Shown here: positions 22,904 to 32,212 of the stretch, in pieces | Layout: each line of letters begins with the position of its first letter | Numbering within the stretch: position 1 is the first letter of the stretch | NCBI RefSeq assembly: GCF_036245865.1 | Contig: NZ_BTTW01000004.1 | Span: forward strand, 1 to 64,000 | Origin: Corallococcus caeni | GTDB taxonomy: Bacteria; Myxococcota; Myxococcia; Myxococcales; Myxococcaceae | Direction of reading: 5' to 3' | Length of the DNA stretch: 64,000 nucleotides | The notes under the pieces: generated by a model | What the model was told of the DNA's origin: nothing | Database searches by the model: none | The model's input: only the letters and a program-made list of their open reading frames with translations | Made by a program: the position numbers and the translations under genes

Positions 22904-24259
22904 CTAAGCGGACAGTTCGCATCCAAGACCGCCGAGAGTGGTGTCTTCCGGCTCCTCCTGACGGGAACCGACGATTCATCGGTGATCGCGAACGATGACC
23001 CGAAGGTTGCAAAGGGGCGCCAAGAGGGGAGAGCCGAGCTCCTCAATAGCCTGCTGAAGAGTGCTAGCGAGCGGCTAGCTGACCTGGGCGACGTTGGAGG
23101 CCTCACCGACGAGCGCGACCGCCTCGCGCGCATTGAGGCTGCGCTGCAAACGGCCATCTCAGAACGAACCGCCGCACAGGCAAGTGCAGCACCGCTGGAG
23201 GCGAAGCGGCGTGAAGCGTGGACTGCACTGCGTGTCGTCGACTCGAAGCTTGCGGTCATGGCTGAGTTGCAGACGCGGTTTGACCTCCTGCAGGAGCAGT
23301 ACTCTTCCGACCTTCGACGTTTGGAAGCGATTGCCGAGGCGGGCGTGCGCCTCGACCAGCTCAAGGAAGAGCGCTGTCCAATGTGCGGTGCCCTGGCGGA
23401 GCACCACGAGAACGCCCACCGAGAAGTGCGGCTCGCTCCTTCAGGCGTGTTCCAGGCGTGCAAGGCGGAGTCTGCCAAGACTTTCAAGCTTCTTCAGGAC
23501 CTGCAGGTGACTCGCACGGCGACCGCAGTCGAGGCAGAGCAGCTCCGAAGCGTGCGTGCGGCACGGCAACAGGAGTTCGACGCGATTGCAGCGGAGTTAA
23601 AAGCTCTCCTGGAACAGCACGTCGACGTCGCGACAAAGAAGGTCGATGAACTGCGAGCGCGTGAGGGCACCTCTCGCAAGGCACTCGAACTGCTCGAGAG
23701 TACCCAGGAGTTGGCAGCGCTCCTTGAGGAGGCGAACACACCGAAGAAGAAGGAACGGGCCGAAGGGCCGAGTTCTGCGGTGAGCACTGCGCAGGCCGAT
23801 CCTTTCAGTAGAGAGGTCGAGACACTTCTCCGGGCCTGGCACTTCCCGGCCTCTGAGCGGGTCTCATTCAGCGAGAACGACCAAGACGTCGTCATCTCCA
23901 GTCGCGCACGGAAGAGTCACGGTAAGGGCGTTCGTGCGATCATCAGAGCAGCATTCAACCTCGCGCTCTTGCGCCTCTGCGTGAAGGACGAGCGTCCGTT
24001 CCCCAACTTCGTACTCATCGATTCACCATTGCTCGTCTATGAAGAGCCGGATGCAGACGAAGCCTCGTTCCCACAAGACGTCAAAAAACACTTCTGGGAG
24101 AGTGTGAAGTCGTCCTTCGTCGACGCACAGGTCATCATCATCGAAAACAGCAAGCAGTTGCCGAACGATGGAACCATCGGCGGCGTGAACCTCGTGCTCT
24201 TCACTGGGAACGACCAGGGGCGCCGAGGGTTCATCCCACAGGCGGGGACCGCTACGTGA
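22904..24259 (+). pseudogene. C-terminal remnant of an SMC-like ATPase with zinc-hook motif (defence-type)
   Basis: An open frame continues from the right edge of the IS701 element for about 450 codons. It has long heptad-rich coiled coil, a CPMCGA half zinc-hook about 160 residues in, then SHGKGVRAIIRAAFNLALL, an ABC-signature-like block, and VLIDSPLLVYEEPD, a Walker B/D-loop-like segment. These belong to SMC/RecN-like ATPases common in phage-defence loci. The N-terminal head with Walker A is absent. The sequence left of the insertion has an in-frame stop at 21465-21467, so the gene was already truncated before the IS arrived. No good start is visible. Confidence 0.72.
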
Positions 24260-24975
24260 GTTCCGGTGTGGCTTCGCGGGACGGCGCCCAGGGGCGCGTT
24301 CGGACTGCGAGGCCCCCCGCCATCCGGAACGGCCTGTCGCCACGCCACGCGCCAAACGTAGGCGCCTTTTGCGGCGCTCCTTGTGGGCTGCCTCGGCCCG
24401 TGCACTTCTGCGCGGGCCACTGGAAGGTTCAGCACAGGAAGGGGCGAACGCGGGCGCATCCTCGGGTTGTCTTCCCAGCCTAGAAGCCTCTTTCGGGGGC
24501 ATGCGCCCCGCGTGGAGAAGAGCGGAGAGGCGGGGACAGAGGGCTGTGCGCCTGTCGAAAAGCGCGGCCAAGACAGTCTGAGAGCCGTCTCGGAGAGTCT
24601 GCGCCGCGCGACGAAATCGTGAGTACCTGGTAACTGCCAGCCGGGTTTCGCTCTCTCGGTTAACAAGTAGCCCGATTCGTCATTCTGAAAGAGGGAAATG
24701 GCGTAACCCTGGAAGGTACGACATCGAAAGCCCTGGATTGTCAGAATCGGCTGCCCTTGGTGGTTAACAAAACTGTTAACCACTCTCGGCCTCTCTCTCC
24801 CCAAAACGGGTGAAAGAGCGGTCCAGAGAGCCCAATCGGTGGCGGAGGAGAGGGAGGATCTCGCCCTGCGGGGTAGAGGGTCGAGAGCACCCTCTTCGCC
24901 AACGCGAACCAAAATCCCTTGGGATTCAGCGGCTTAAGCACGAAGGCCCCGCGATACTCATCGCGAGGCCCGTTT
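24260..24975. other. Non-coding island end next to tRNA-Asn
   Basis: About 700 bp without a supported gene. Open frames on both strands lack ribosome sites, domains or family resemblance. Several structures stand out: the perfect inverted repeat at 24760-24783, another GGTTAACAA copy near 24658-24667, an AATCCC/GGGATT palindrome near 24914-24927, and an imperfect GGCCCCGCGAT/ATCGCGAGGCC hairpin near 24942-24969. Being on the 3' side of a tRNA gene, this could be an attachment region of an integrated element; that is an inference. Confidence 0.5.
24760..24783. repeat. Perfect inverted repeat with GGTTAAC cores
   Basis: GTGGTTAACA at 24760-24769 and TGTTAACCAC at 24774-24783 are exact complements around a 4-base loop. 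A third GGTTAACAA occurs about 100 bp upstream. Repeated identical cores suggest protein-binding sites, for example recombinase arm sites, rather than a transcription terminator, since no T-tract follows. Confidence 0.7.
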
Positions 24976-25008
24976 AAAACAAAAGGGCCCTACCGGTTGG
25001 TAGGGCCC
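24976..25008 (-). terminator. Rho-independent terminator of tRNA-Asn
   Basis: On the minus strand GGGCCCTACC, loop AACC and GGTAGGGCCC form a perfect 10-bp stem (24985-25008), followed directly by TTTTGTTTT (24976-24984). It lies 9 bp after the 3' end of the tRNA-Asn gene, so it should end that transcript. Confidence 0.9.
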
Positions 25009-25017
25009 TTCGTTCAG

Positions 25018-25090
25018 CTCCCCGACGTGGACTCGAACCACGGACATGGTGATTAACAGTCACCCGCTCTACCAGCTGAGCTATCGGGGA
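25018..25090 (-). tRNA. tRNA-Asn (anticodon GTT)
   Basis: The minus strand folds as a tRNA: acceptor TCCCCGA/TCGGGGA, D-arm with AGCTCAGCTGGTAGAGC, anticodon loop CTGTTAA with GTT, and T-loop GGTTCGAGTCC. The discriminator is G and CCA is not encoded. It marks the border between accessory DNA to the left, on its 3' side, and core genes to the right. Confidence 0.96.
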
Positions 25091-25230
25091 ATATGTCCCG
25101 TCGCGGCGGTGCGTTGCCGTGACGAGGCGCTTTCTAGAGAACCGAGCCTGCCCTGTCAACTGTCCTGTTCGATCCGATCTCCCGGCTTACTTCGCAGCCC
25201 TGGTCCGCACTGGAGGGCCTGGGCCCTGTC

Positions 25231-26424
25231 GTGTCCGACGCGCTTGCCCGCGTCCTCTCGGGGGACCCCGCCGAGCGCGTCCTCGACCGGACCCTGCGGG
25301 CCCACCGCGACCTGTCCCGCGACGGGCGCCAGGCGCTGAAGGAGGCCGTCTTCAACGTGGGGCTCTGGCGCCGCCGCCTGGGGTTCCTCCTAGACTCGCC
25401 GGACGCGCCGCCGTCCCAGCTCCTCTTCGCGCTCCTGCATGGCCTGGTGGGCGTTCCCGCCCCGGAGGCCGCGGCGTGGGCGGGGCTCCCGGCTCCGGTG
25501 CCGCTGCGCACGGAGGCGCCCCCAACGCTGGCGCTCCGGGCTTCGCTGCCGGACTGGCTCGCGGACCACTTCTCCCGGGAGCTGGGGACGGAGGCGACGG
25601 ACTTCTGCGCCCACCTCAACGTGCCGGGCCCCATCACGCTCCGCGTGAATCCGGCCCGCATCTCCCGTGAGGCCCTGGCCGCACGCCTGGCCTCCGAGGG
25701 CGTCGCGACCCGCCCCGGTTCCTGGAGCCCGCTGGCCCTTCACGTCGACGGACCCCGGCCGAACCTCTACGCCCTGCCGTCCCTTCGCGAGGGCCTGTTC
25801 GAGGTCCAGGACGAGGGCAGTCAACTCCTGGGCCTCCTCGTGGAGGCCCGGCCCGGGGAGGCCGTGCTGGACCTTTGCGCCGGGGCAGGGGGCAAGACGC
25901 TCCAGCTGGGGGCCGCCATGAAGGACTCCGGCCGGCTGCTCGCCTACGACCCGGATGCGGAGCGGTTGGACCGGCTCCAACAACGCGCCTCCCGCGCCGG
26001 GCTCACCCGCGTCCAGGTCCTCAGGACGCCTCCCTCGGCGGGGCTGAACGCCGACCGCGTCCTCGCGGACGTTCCCTGTTCCGAGCTGGGCTCCCTCCGC
26101 CGGGGCCCGGACCTCCGCTTCCGGCTTGCCCCGGAGTCGCTCTCCCAGCACGCCGCCGTCCAGCGGGACATCCTGGCCCGGGCCGGGGACGTGGTGCGCC
26201 CGGGCGGCCGGGTCGTCTACGCGACGTGCACCGTCAACCGCGCGGAGAACCAGGACGTGGTCGCGGACTTCCTCCGCTCTCGCCCGGACTTCCGGGTCAT
26301 CACTCCGGGCGCCGGGTGGCTTCCGGACGCGTGCCTCCAGGACGGGTTCCTCTTCGTCACGCCCCACCGGCACGGCACGGATGGGTTCTTCGCGGCGGTG
26401 CTCGAACGAAGCGCGGAGGGGTAG
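25231..26424 (+). CDS. rsmB: RsmB/NOP-family 16S rRNA (cytosine-C5) methyltransferase
   Basis: The 397-residue product starts with an NusB-like helical domain (VLDRTLRAHRDLSRDGRQAL) typical of RsmB, then the SAM-dependent methyltransferase domain. VQDEGSQLLGLL precedes the SAM loop LDLCAGAGGKTLQLGA. DVPCSELGSLRR contains the first catalytic-region Cys and YATCTVNRAEN the nucleophile Cys. RsmB methylates C967 of 16S rRNA in E. coli. GTG 25231 is used as start. It is slightly shorter than E. coli RsmB. It is the first core gene after the tRNA border. Confidence 0.85.
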   Translation: MSDALARVLSGDPAERVLDRTLRAHRDLSRDGRQALKEAVFNVGLWRRRLGFLLDSPDAPPSQLLFALLHGLVGVPAPEAAAWAGLPAPVPLRTEAPPTLALRASLPDWLADHFSRELGTEATDFCAHLNVPGPITLRVNPARISREALAARLASEGVATRPGSWSPLALHVDGPRPNLYALPSLREGLFEVQDEGSQLLGLLVEARPGEAVLDLCAGAGGKTLQLGAAMKDSGRLLAYDPDAERLDRLQQRASRAGLTRVQVLRTPPSAGLNADRVLADVPCSELGSLRRGPDLRFRLAPESLSQHAAVQRDILARAGDVVRPGGRVVYATCTVNRAENQDVVADFLRSRPDFRVITPGAGWLPDACLQDGFLFVTPHRHGTDGFFAAVLERSAEG

Positions 26425-26595
26425 GGCGGGGGCCAGTCCCGAACTGGTCCGACTGTCGGACCCGTTGGGCGGCTCCCCTCCGGCGACGGGCAGGCGGACG
26501 AGCGCTCCACGGGGCCTCGTTCCTCCGTCCTGCGGTACTCAACGCTTCCGGGCATGGCCTCCCTGAATCACCGTGTCCCCTCCGCACCGGGTGCT

Positions 26596-27510
26596 ATGAA
26601 GCGCTGCGTGCGTTGGCTCAAGCCCCTTCCGCTCCGCCCCCGGGACACGGTGCAGGTCGTCGCCCCCGCGGGCCCCTTCGAGCAGGCCCCCTTCGAGGCG
26701 GGTCTGCGCATCCTCTCCGAACGCTACAGCCCGGTGGTCCGCCCCGACATCGGCGCTTCGCACCGCTACCTCGCGGGGGACGACGCCCGCCGCCAGGAGG
26801 AGCTGTCCCACGCGTTCCTCGACCGCGCGACCCGCGCCATCTTCTGTGCTCGGGGTGGCTATGGCAGCTCGCGCCTCCTGCCGGAGCTGCCGCTCGACAA
26901 GGCCAACCCCGTCTCCTTCACCGGCTTCTCCGACCTGACGTCCATCCACTGCGCGCTCCAGGCCCTGGGCCGCGTGTCCTTCCACGCGCCCGTTCTCACG
27001 CAGCTGGGCCGCCAGTCCACCCAGGTCCACGACTACCTCTTCCGTCTGCTCGAATCCGCGGAGGCCCCGCCGCCCCTCACCGGCAACGCCACCTACGTGC
27101 CCGGCACCGCCGAGGGCGTCCTCGTGGGCGGCAACCTGTCCGTGTTCTCGCGGCTCCTGGGCACGCCGTACATGCCGCCGCTCGACGGCGCCGTGCTCCT
27201 CCTGGAGGACGTCACCGAGCGCCCCTACCGCATCGACCGCATGTGGACCCACCTGCGGCTCGCCGGGGTCTTCTCCCGCGTGCGCGGCATCGTCCTGGGG
27301 GACTTCACCGCCTGCGAGGAGAAGGACGCGACCTACTCCAGCGCGGACGTGCTCCGCGAGCTGGCCCGGGACGCGAAGCTGCCCTGCGCCGCGGGCTTCC
27401 CCATTGGCCATGGCGCCATCAACTACCCCGTGGCCCTGGGCACCCACGTGCGCCTGGACGCGGACGCCGCGCGCCTCACGTTCCTCGAAGGCGCGGTGAG
27501 CCCCGGATGA
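26596..27510 (+). CDS. LD-carboxypeptidase (peptidase S66, muramoyltetrapeptide carboxypeptidase)
   Basis: The 304-residue product fits LdcA-type enzymes that remove the terminal D-Ala from murein tetrapeptides in the cytoplasm during peptidoglycan recycling. VQVVAPAGPFEQAPFEAGL is the N-terminal motif, IFCARGGYGSSRLLPEL is the conserved RGGYG loop, GFSDLTSIH carries the nucleophilic Ser, and VGGNLSVFSRLLGTPYMP with LLLEDVTERPYRIDRM leads to the C-terminal catalytic His in IGHGAINYPVALG. ATG 26596 is chosen by family length; an ATG at 26554 is possible. It overlaps the next gene by ATGA. Confidence 0.88.
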   Translation: MKRCVRWLKPLPLRPRDTVQVVAPAGPFEQAPFEAGLRILSERYSPVVRPDIGASHRYLAGDDARRQEELSHAFLDRATRAIFCARGGYGSSRLLPELPLDKANPVSFTGFSDLTSIHCALQALGRVSFHAPVLTQLGRQSTQVHDYLFRLLESAEAPPPLTGNATYVPGTAEGVLVGGNLSVFSRLLGTPYMPPLDGAVLLLEDVTERPYRIDRMWTHLRLAGVFSRVRGIVLGDFTACEEKDATYSSADVLRELARDAKLPCAAGFPIGHGAINYPVALGTHVRLDADAARLTFLEGAVSPG

Positions 27511-28670
27511 GCCAGCACCCCATCGCCAACCTCCAGGCCGTGCTGGATGACGGCGTGGAGCTGGGCATCTTCCCCGCCGCCCAGGCCGTGGTGCTCCACA
27601 AGGGCATGCAGGTCTTCGGCGGCGTCGCCGGCAACGTGAAGGGCGACACGCGCTTCGACCTCGCGTCCCTCACCAAGGTCCTCTCCACCACCGCGCTCTT
27701 CCTGCGCCTGTGGACCGAGGGCAAGGTGGGCCCGGACACGCTCGTGTCCCGCTACTTCCCCGGCTCGCCCGCGGGCGACGCGGGCGTCACCGTCGCGGAC
27801 CTGCTCTACCACCGCTCCGGCCTGCCTCCCTTCGTCCCGTTCTTCGCGGACGCCCTCAAGGCCCACCCGGAGTTGCTCGACGCGGCCTGCCCCGCGACCC
27901 TCCGGGCCCAGGTCCACGCGGAGGTGCTGCACGCCGCCGCCGCCACGCCGCTCGATGCGCCCGTGCGCACGAAGACCGCGTACAGCGACGTGGGCTTCAT
28001 CCTCCTGGGGGACATCCTCGCCCGCGCCGGGGGCGCGCCGCTGGACGTGCTCTTCCACCGCCACGTCGCGGAGCCGCTGGACCTCAAGGCCCGCTTCCAC
28101 CGCCTCACCGACTTCCCCGTGGACGGCGCCACCGCGCCCACCGGCGCCATGCGCCCCCGCGAGCCCGCGCCCGGCCAGGAGTCGCTGTGGAAGGACGTGC
28201 CGTCCCAGCCGTCCCGCCCCGGAGAGGTGGACGACGACAACGCCTGGGTGCTGGACGGCGTCGCGGGACACGCGGGCCTCTTCGGCACCGCCGTGGACGT
28301 GGCGCGGTTCGGCCAGGCCGTGCTGGAGGGCGCCGCGGGCACGCATGCCGCGATTGCTCCGGGGCCCTTGTGGCACCGCGCGCTCGCCACGGATCCGCTG
28401 GTGGCGGGCAGCACCCGCTCCATGGGCTTCGACTCGCCGTCGAAGGGCCATTCCAGCGCGGGCCGCTTCATCGGCGACACGCCTCCGGGCGCGGTGGGCC
28501 ACCTGGGCTTCACCGGCACCAGCCTCTGGGTGGACCTGAGGCGGTCGCTCGTCGTCGCGCTCATCACCAACCGCGTGGCCCAGGGCCGTCAGGACCTGCG
28601 CATCCGCGACTTCCGCCCCGCCTTCCACGAGCTCGTCGTGGAGGCGCTCGACCTCCACGTCCTCCCCTGA
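27507..28670 (+). CDS. Class C beta-lactamase/penicillin-binding-fold serine hydrolase
   Basis: The 387-residue product has the serine beta-lactamase fold: SLTK (active-site Ser and Lys) at about residues 54-57, YSD in TAYSDVGFILLGDI as the second motif, HSGLP-like HRSGLPPF, and HLGFTGTS as the third motif near the C-terminus. No signal peptide is seen, so it is likely cytoplasmic. Coupled by ATGA overlap to the LD-carboxypeptidase and followed 12 bp later by mpl, it probably acts on muropeptides. Esterase activity is an alternative. Confidence 0.85.
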   Translation: MSQHPIANLQAVLDDGVELGIFPAAQAVVLHKGMQVFGGVAGNVKGDTRFDLASLTKVLSTTALFLRLWTEGKVGPDTLVSRYFPGSPAGDAGVTVADLLYHRSGLPPFVPFFADALKAHPELLDAACPATLRAQVHAEVLHAAAATPLDAPVRTKTAYSDVGFILLGDILARAGGAPLDVLFHRHVAEPLDLKARFHRLTDFPVDGATAPTGAMRPREPAPGQESLWKDVPSQPSRPGEVDDDNAWVLDGVAGHAGLFGTAVDVARFGQAVLEGAAGTHAAIAPGPLWHRALATDPLVAGSTRSMGFDSPSKGHSSAGRFIGDTPPGAVGHLGFTGTSLWVDLRRSLVVALITNRVAQGRQDLRIRDFRPAFHELVVEALDLHVLP

Positions 28671-28682
28671 GGAAACCGCAGC

Positions 28683-30152
28683 ATGGCTGACGACAACGGC
28701 AACGTCCTCGACACCCTCGACCCGAAGTCCGTGCGCCGCATCCACCTGGTGGGCGTGGCCGGCACCGGCATGGGGTCCTTCGCCGGCATGCTCAAGGCCG
28801 CCGGCTACGACGTCACCGGCAGCGACGAGAACGTCTACCCGCCCATGAGCGACATGCTCCGGACGTGGGGCATCCCCGCCAGCAGCCCGTACTCGCCCGC
28901 CAACCTGGACGCGGCGAAGCCGGACCTGGTCATCATCGGCAACGTCATCCGCCGGGTGAACCCGGAGGCCACCGCCGTGCGCGAGCGGGGCCTCAAGCAG
29001 ATGTCCTTCCCGGCGGCGCTGGGCTCGCTCTTCCTGGACCACTCGCACTCCGTCGTCGTGGCCGGCACGCACGGCAAGACGACGACGTCCTCGCTCATGG
29101 CCCACGTGCTGGTGGCCGCGGGGAAGGACCCGTCCTTCCTCGTGGGCGGCGTCACCCAGAACTACGCGGGCAACTACCGCGTGGGGAAGGGCCCGCACTT
29201 CGTCGTCGAAGGCGACGAGTACGACACCGCCTACTGGGACAAGGGCTCCAAGTTCCTCCACTACCGCCCGCGCACCGCCATCGTCACCAGCGTGGAGTTC
29301 GACCACGCGGACATCTTCCGCGACCTGCCTCACTACGAGGCCACGTTCGAGAAGTTCGTGCGCCTGGTGCCGACGGACGGTCAGCTCGTCGTCTGCGCCG
29401 CGTACCCCAACGCCGTGCGCATCGCGCGCGAGGGCACCGCGCCCGTCATCACCTACGTGGCCAGGGAGGGCGCGGACGCGGACTACACGCCGAGCAACCT
29501 CTCCTTCGGCCCGGAGGGCGCCCGCTTCAACGTCCTGGAGAAGGGGCAGGACCTGGGCACCGTGACGCTGCCGATGTCCGGCGCGCACAACGTGGAGAAC
29601 GCGCTCGCGGTCATCGCCGCCGCGCGCGGCCTGGGGCTCACCTTCGCTGAAATCCAGCAGGGCCTGTCCACCTTCCAGGGCGTGAAGCGCCGGCAGGAGG
29701 TGCGCGCGGAGATTGAAGGCGTGCTCGTGGTGGACGACTTCGCGCACCACCCCACCGCCGTGCGGGAGACCATCGCCGCCATCCACCACCGCTACCCGGA
29801 CCGGCGCCTGTGGGCCATCTTCGAGCCGCGCTCCAACACCAGCCGCCGCAACATCCACCAGGAGGACTACGCGCACGCCTTCCCCGGCGCCGCGCGCGCC
29901 AGCCTCAAGGTGCCCGAGCGCCACGACAAGGTGCCCGAGGGCGAGGAGCTCAACGTCCCCAAGCTCATCGAGGCGCTCAAGGGCCAGGGCATCGCCGCGG
30001 ACGGCGCCACCGACGTGCAGACGCTGGTGGACCGCGTCGCTGCCGAGGCGAAGGCCGGCGACGTGCTGCTCGTGATGAGCAACGGCGCGTTCGGCGGCTT
30101 CATCGAAAAGCTGCTCACCGCCCTGAAGGCCCGGGCGGGGAAGGGGACCTGA
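28683..30152 (+). CDS. mpl: UDP-N-acetylmuramate:L-Ala-gamma-D-Glu-meso-DAP ligase (Mpl)
   Basis: The 489-residue product is a Mur-ligase-family enzyme that reattaches recovered murein tripeptide to UDP-MurNAc. The N-terminal GVAGTGMGSFAGMLKAAG and SDENVYPPMSDML are specific to Mpl. The ATP loop GTHGKTTTSSLMAHVL is near residue 125, EGDEYDTAYWDKGSK is the Mpl-type central motif, and DDFAHHPTAVRETI plus FEPRSNTSRR lie in the C-terminal domain. It follows the LD-carboxypeptidase and serine hydrolase, forming a recycling operon in the cytoplasm. Confidence 0.95.
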   Translation: MADDNGNVLDTLDPKSVRRIHLVGVAGTGMGSFAGMLKAAGYDVTGSDENVYPPMSDMLRTWGIPASSPYSPANLDAAKPDLVIIGNVIRRVNPEATAVRERGLKQMSFPAALGSLFLDHSHSVVVAGTHGKTTTSSLMAHVLVAAGKDPSFLVGGVTQNYAGNYRVGKGPHFVVEGDEYDTAYWDKGSKFLHYRPRTAIVTSVEFDHADIFRDLPHYEATFEKFVRLVPTDGQLVVCAAYPNAVRIAREGTAPVITYVAREGADADYTPSNLSFGPEGARFNVLEKGQDLGTVTLPMSGAHNVENALAVIAAARGLGLTFAEIQQGLSTFQGVKRRQEVRAEIEGVLVVDDFAHHPTAVRETIAAIHHRYPDRRLWAIFEPRSNTSRRNIHQEDYAHAFPGAARASLKVPERHDKVPEGEELNVPKLIEALKGQGIAADGATDVQTLVDRVAAEAKAGDVLLVMSNGAFGGFIEKLLTALKARAGKGT

Positions 30153-30155
30153 GCC

Positions 30156-30740
30156 ATGCGCCGTCCGTTCCTGCTCTCGCTGGGAGCCCTGGCGTTCGCC
30201 CTGGGCTGTGCCTCGTCGTCGCCTTCGTCGCTGCCGCCGCTCACGGACCGGACCGGTGAGGCTCCGCGCTCCAGCAGCTCCGCCCTGCAGTCGTCGGGCC
30301 GGGGCACGGGCCAGCCGCTGTCCTTCCAGGTGAAGCACTACCCGGACAACACCCCGTATGACTTGAAGAGCGACCGGGGACAGGTCGTCCTCCTGGACGT
30401 CTGGGCCACGTGGTGCGAGCCCTGCAAGGACGCGCTGCCCATGTACGCGCAGCTGCAGAAGGAATACGGCAAGCGCGGCTTCAAGGCCTACGCCCTCAAC
30501 GTGGACGAGGACGTGCGCGCCATTCCGACCTTCCTGGAGGAGGCGAAGGTGGAGGTGCCCATCCTCCTGGACGCCAACGCGCTGGTCTCCGAGCGCCTGC
30601 TGAAGGTGCGGCTGATGCCCACCACCTTCCTGATTGACCGCAAGGGCGTCATCCGGCACGTGCACGAGGGCTTCGCCGAGGAGTTCCTCCAGCAATTCCA
30701 GACGGAGATTGAGCAACTGCTCGCCGAGCCCGCCTCCTAG
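30156..30740 (+). CDS. TlpA-like thioredoxin-fold lipoprotein
   Basis: The 194-residue product starts with a lipoprotein signal (MRRPFLLSLGALAFALGC, lipidated Cys near residue 18), then a Ser/Pro-rich linker, then a TlpA/ResA-type thioredoxin domain. VVLLDVWATWCEPCKDALPMY holds the redox WCEPC, and LMPTTFLIDRKGVIRHVHEG has the cis-Pro. It should work in the periplasm, attached to a membrane, as a thiol reductant, possibly for cytochrome c maturation. It begins 3 bp after mpl, so it is probably part of the same transcript. Confidence 0.85.
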   Translation: MRRPFLLSLGALAFALGCASSSPSSLPPLTDRTGEAPRSSSSALQSSGRGTGQPLSFQVKHYPDNTPYDLKSDRGQVVLLDVWATWCEPCKDALPMYAQLQKEYGKRGFKAYALNVDEDVRAIPTFLEEAKVEVPILLDANALVSERLLKVRLMPTTFLIDRKGVIRHVHEGFAEEFLQQFQTEIEQLLAEPAS

Positions 30741-30764
30741 CGCGCACCCGAGGGAAACGCACTC

Positions 30765-31589
30765 ATGGCCCACGACCTGGACACGCCCGCCGCGCTGCGC
30801 CGCACCGCGGAGGAGGGCGCGCGCATGGCCGGCCGCATCCTCCGCGAGCGCTTCCCGCAGCACCGCACCATCGAGTTCAAGGGCGGCATCGACCTGGTCA
30901 CCGACGCGGACCGCGCCTCCGAGGCCGCGCTGCTGGACTTCCTGCGCCAGCGCCACCCGCACCACGCCATCCTCGCGGAGGAGAGCGGCGCGTCGCAGGG
31001 CAGCGACACCTTCCGCTGGCTGGTGGATCCGCTGGACGGCACCACCAACTACTCGCACCAGGTGCCGCACTTCTGCGTCAGCGTGGCGGTGGAGGGGCCG
31101 GAGGGCACCGTCGCGGGCGCCGTCTACGACCCCATGCGCGACGAGCTCTTCTCCGCCGCGAAGGGGCAGGGCGCCACGCTCAACGGCGTGCCCCTGAAGG
31201 CCAGCCCCACGGACACGCTGGAGCGGGCGCTCTTGTGCACGGGCTTCCCCTACGACGTGCGCGAGCGCCCGGACCTGCCCGTGGGCCTCTTCTCCCAGCT
31301 CATCCTGCTGGCGCAGGGCATGCGCCGCACCGGCAGCGCGGCGCTGGACCTGGCGTACGTCGCGGCCGGCCGCTTCGACGGCTACTTCGAGTTCGGCCTC
31401 AAGCCCTGGGACATCGCCGCGGGCGGCCTGCTGGTGGCGGAGGCCGGGGGCGTCATCGTGCACATCGACGGGCGGCCCTTCGACGTGCTCAAGGGCGACG
31501 TGCTGGCGAGCGGCGCGCGCCTGGCGCCCCAGCTCATGGCCCAGGCGAAGCGCTTCCTGGACGAAATCGGCTGGACGCCGCGCGACTAG
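30765..31589 (+). CDS. suhB: Inositol-1-monophosphatase family phosphatase
   Basis: The 274-residue product has the lithium-sensitive phosphatase motifs: [24 protein letters not shown] with the metal-binding Glu, [19 protein letters not shown] with the catalytic Asp cluster, and [24 protein letters not shown] at the C-terminus (two metal-site blocks). It probably hydrolyses inositol phosphate or a related sugar phosphate, and SuhB homologues may also act in rRNA transcription. The stop overlaps the convergent wza-type gene by 4 bp. Confidence 0.88.
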   Translation: MAHDLDTPAALRRTAEEGARMAGRILRERFPQHRTIEFKGGIDLVTDADRASEAALLDFLRQRHPHHAILAEESGASQGSDTFRWLVDPLDGTTNYSHQVPHFCVSVAVEGPEGTVAGAVYDPMRDELFSAAKGQGATLNGVPLKASPTDTLERALLCTGFPYDVRERPDLPVGLFSQLILLAQGMRRTGSAALDLAYVAAGRFDGYFEFGLKPWDIAAGGLLVAEAGGVIVHIDGRPFDVLKGDVLASGARLAPQLMAQAKRFLDEIGWTPRD

Positions 31590-32200
31590 AAGAAGCTCTC
31601 CGGCACGAAGACGATGTCGCCGGCCTGGAGCAGGAAGTTGCGCTCCCGGCCCACGCCGATGTCCTCCACGGGCACGCGAATCTTGCGCTCCTGCCCGTCG
31701 ATGACGCGCGTGACGAGCGTGTTGTTCTTCGCCGCGAGCTTGGTGAAGCCACCGGCCAGCGTAATCGCCTGGATGATGGACATCTCGCCGGTGACGGGGA
31801 AGGTGCCGGGCTTCTGCACCTCGCCGAAGACGAAGATCTTCTGTGAGTTGTACTCCCGCACCAGCACGGACACCTGCGGGTGTCTCAGGTAGCGCGCCAG
31901 GCAGTCGCGCAGCGTGTCCGCCGCGGCGCTGGCGGTGCGGCCGGACAGCTCCACCTTGCCGCACAGCGGATAGTCGATGGTGCCTTCCGGCGACACGCGC
32001 CAGGTGCCGGAGTGCTCGGGCTCCTGGAAGACGCGCACCTCCACCACGTCCCCCGGGCCCAGGTTGCCGCCGGACGTCGCCGCGGCCTGCGTGGACGCGG
32101 CGGGCGTGGGCGGAGGGGGCGGCGGACGCGTGTCCGCGTGGCACGCGCACAGGAGCGCGAGGAGGCACGGAAGCAGGACGGTGAGCCGCGAGGAACGCAT
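31586..32200 (-). CDS. wzaB: Outer-membrane polysaccharide export (OPX, Wza-like) lipoprotein
   Basis: The 204-residue product begins with a lipoprotein-type signal ([12 protein letters not shown]) and a Pro/Ala linker. The Poly_export domain follows ([19 protein letters not shown], then [17 protein letters not shown]), and an SLBB segment ([23 protein letters not shown]). It is short and lacks a C-terminal membrane helix, as in myxobacterial Wza proteins paired with a separate Wzp barrel. The barrel gene is 12 bp upstream. The symbol is inferred from the shared order with M. xanthus wzaB-wzpB near mglBA, recalled and not checked; it should help export biosurfactant polysaccharide. Confidence 0.8.
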   Translation of the reverse strand: MRSSRLTVLLPCLLALLCACHADTRPPPPPPTPAASTQAAATSGGNLGPGDVVEVRVFQEPEHSGTWRVSPEGTIDYPLCGKVELSGRTASAAADTLRDCLARYLRHPQVSVLVREYNSQKIFVFGEVQKPGTFPVTGEMSIIQAITLAGGFTKLAAKNNTLVTRVIDGQERKIRVPVEDIGVGRERNFLLQAGDIVFVPESFF

Positions 32201-32212
32201 GGGCCCCAAGCC

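Noticed and set aside
24037..24912. A 291-codon minus-strand frame at the island end
   Set aside because: It overlaps the SMC-like remnant antisense, has no family resemblance and no good start.
26446..26462. Terminator after the rsmB-like gene
   Set aside because: GGTCCGA/TCGGACC forms a 7-bp hairpin but there is no T-tract and the stem is common in such GC-rich DNA.
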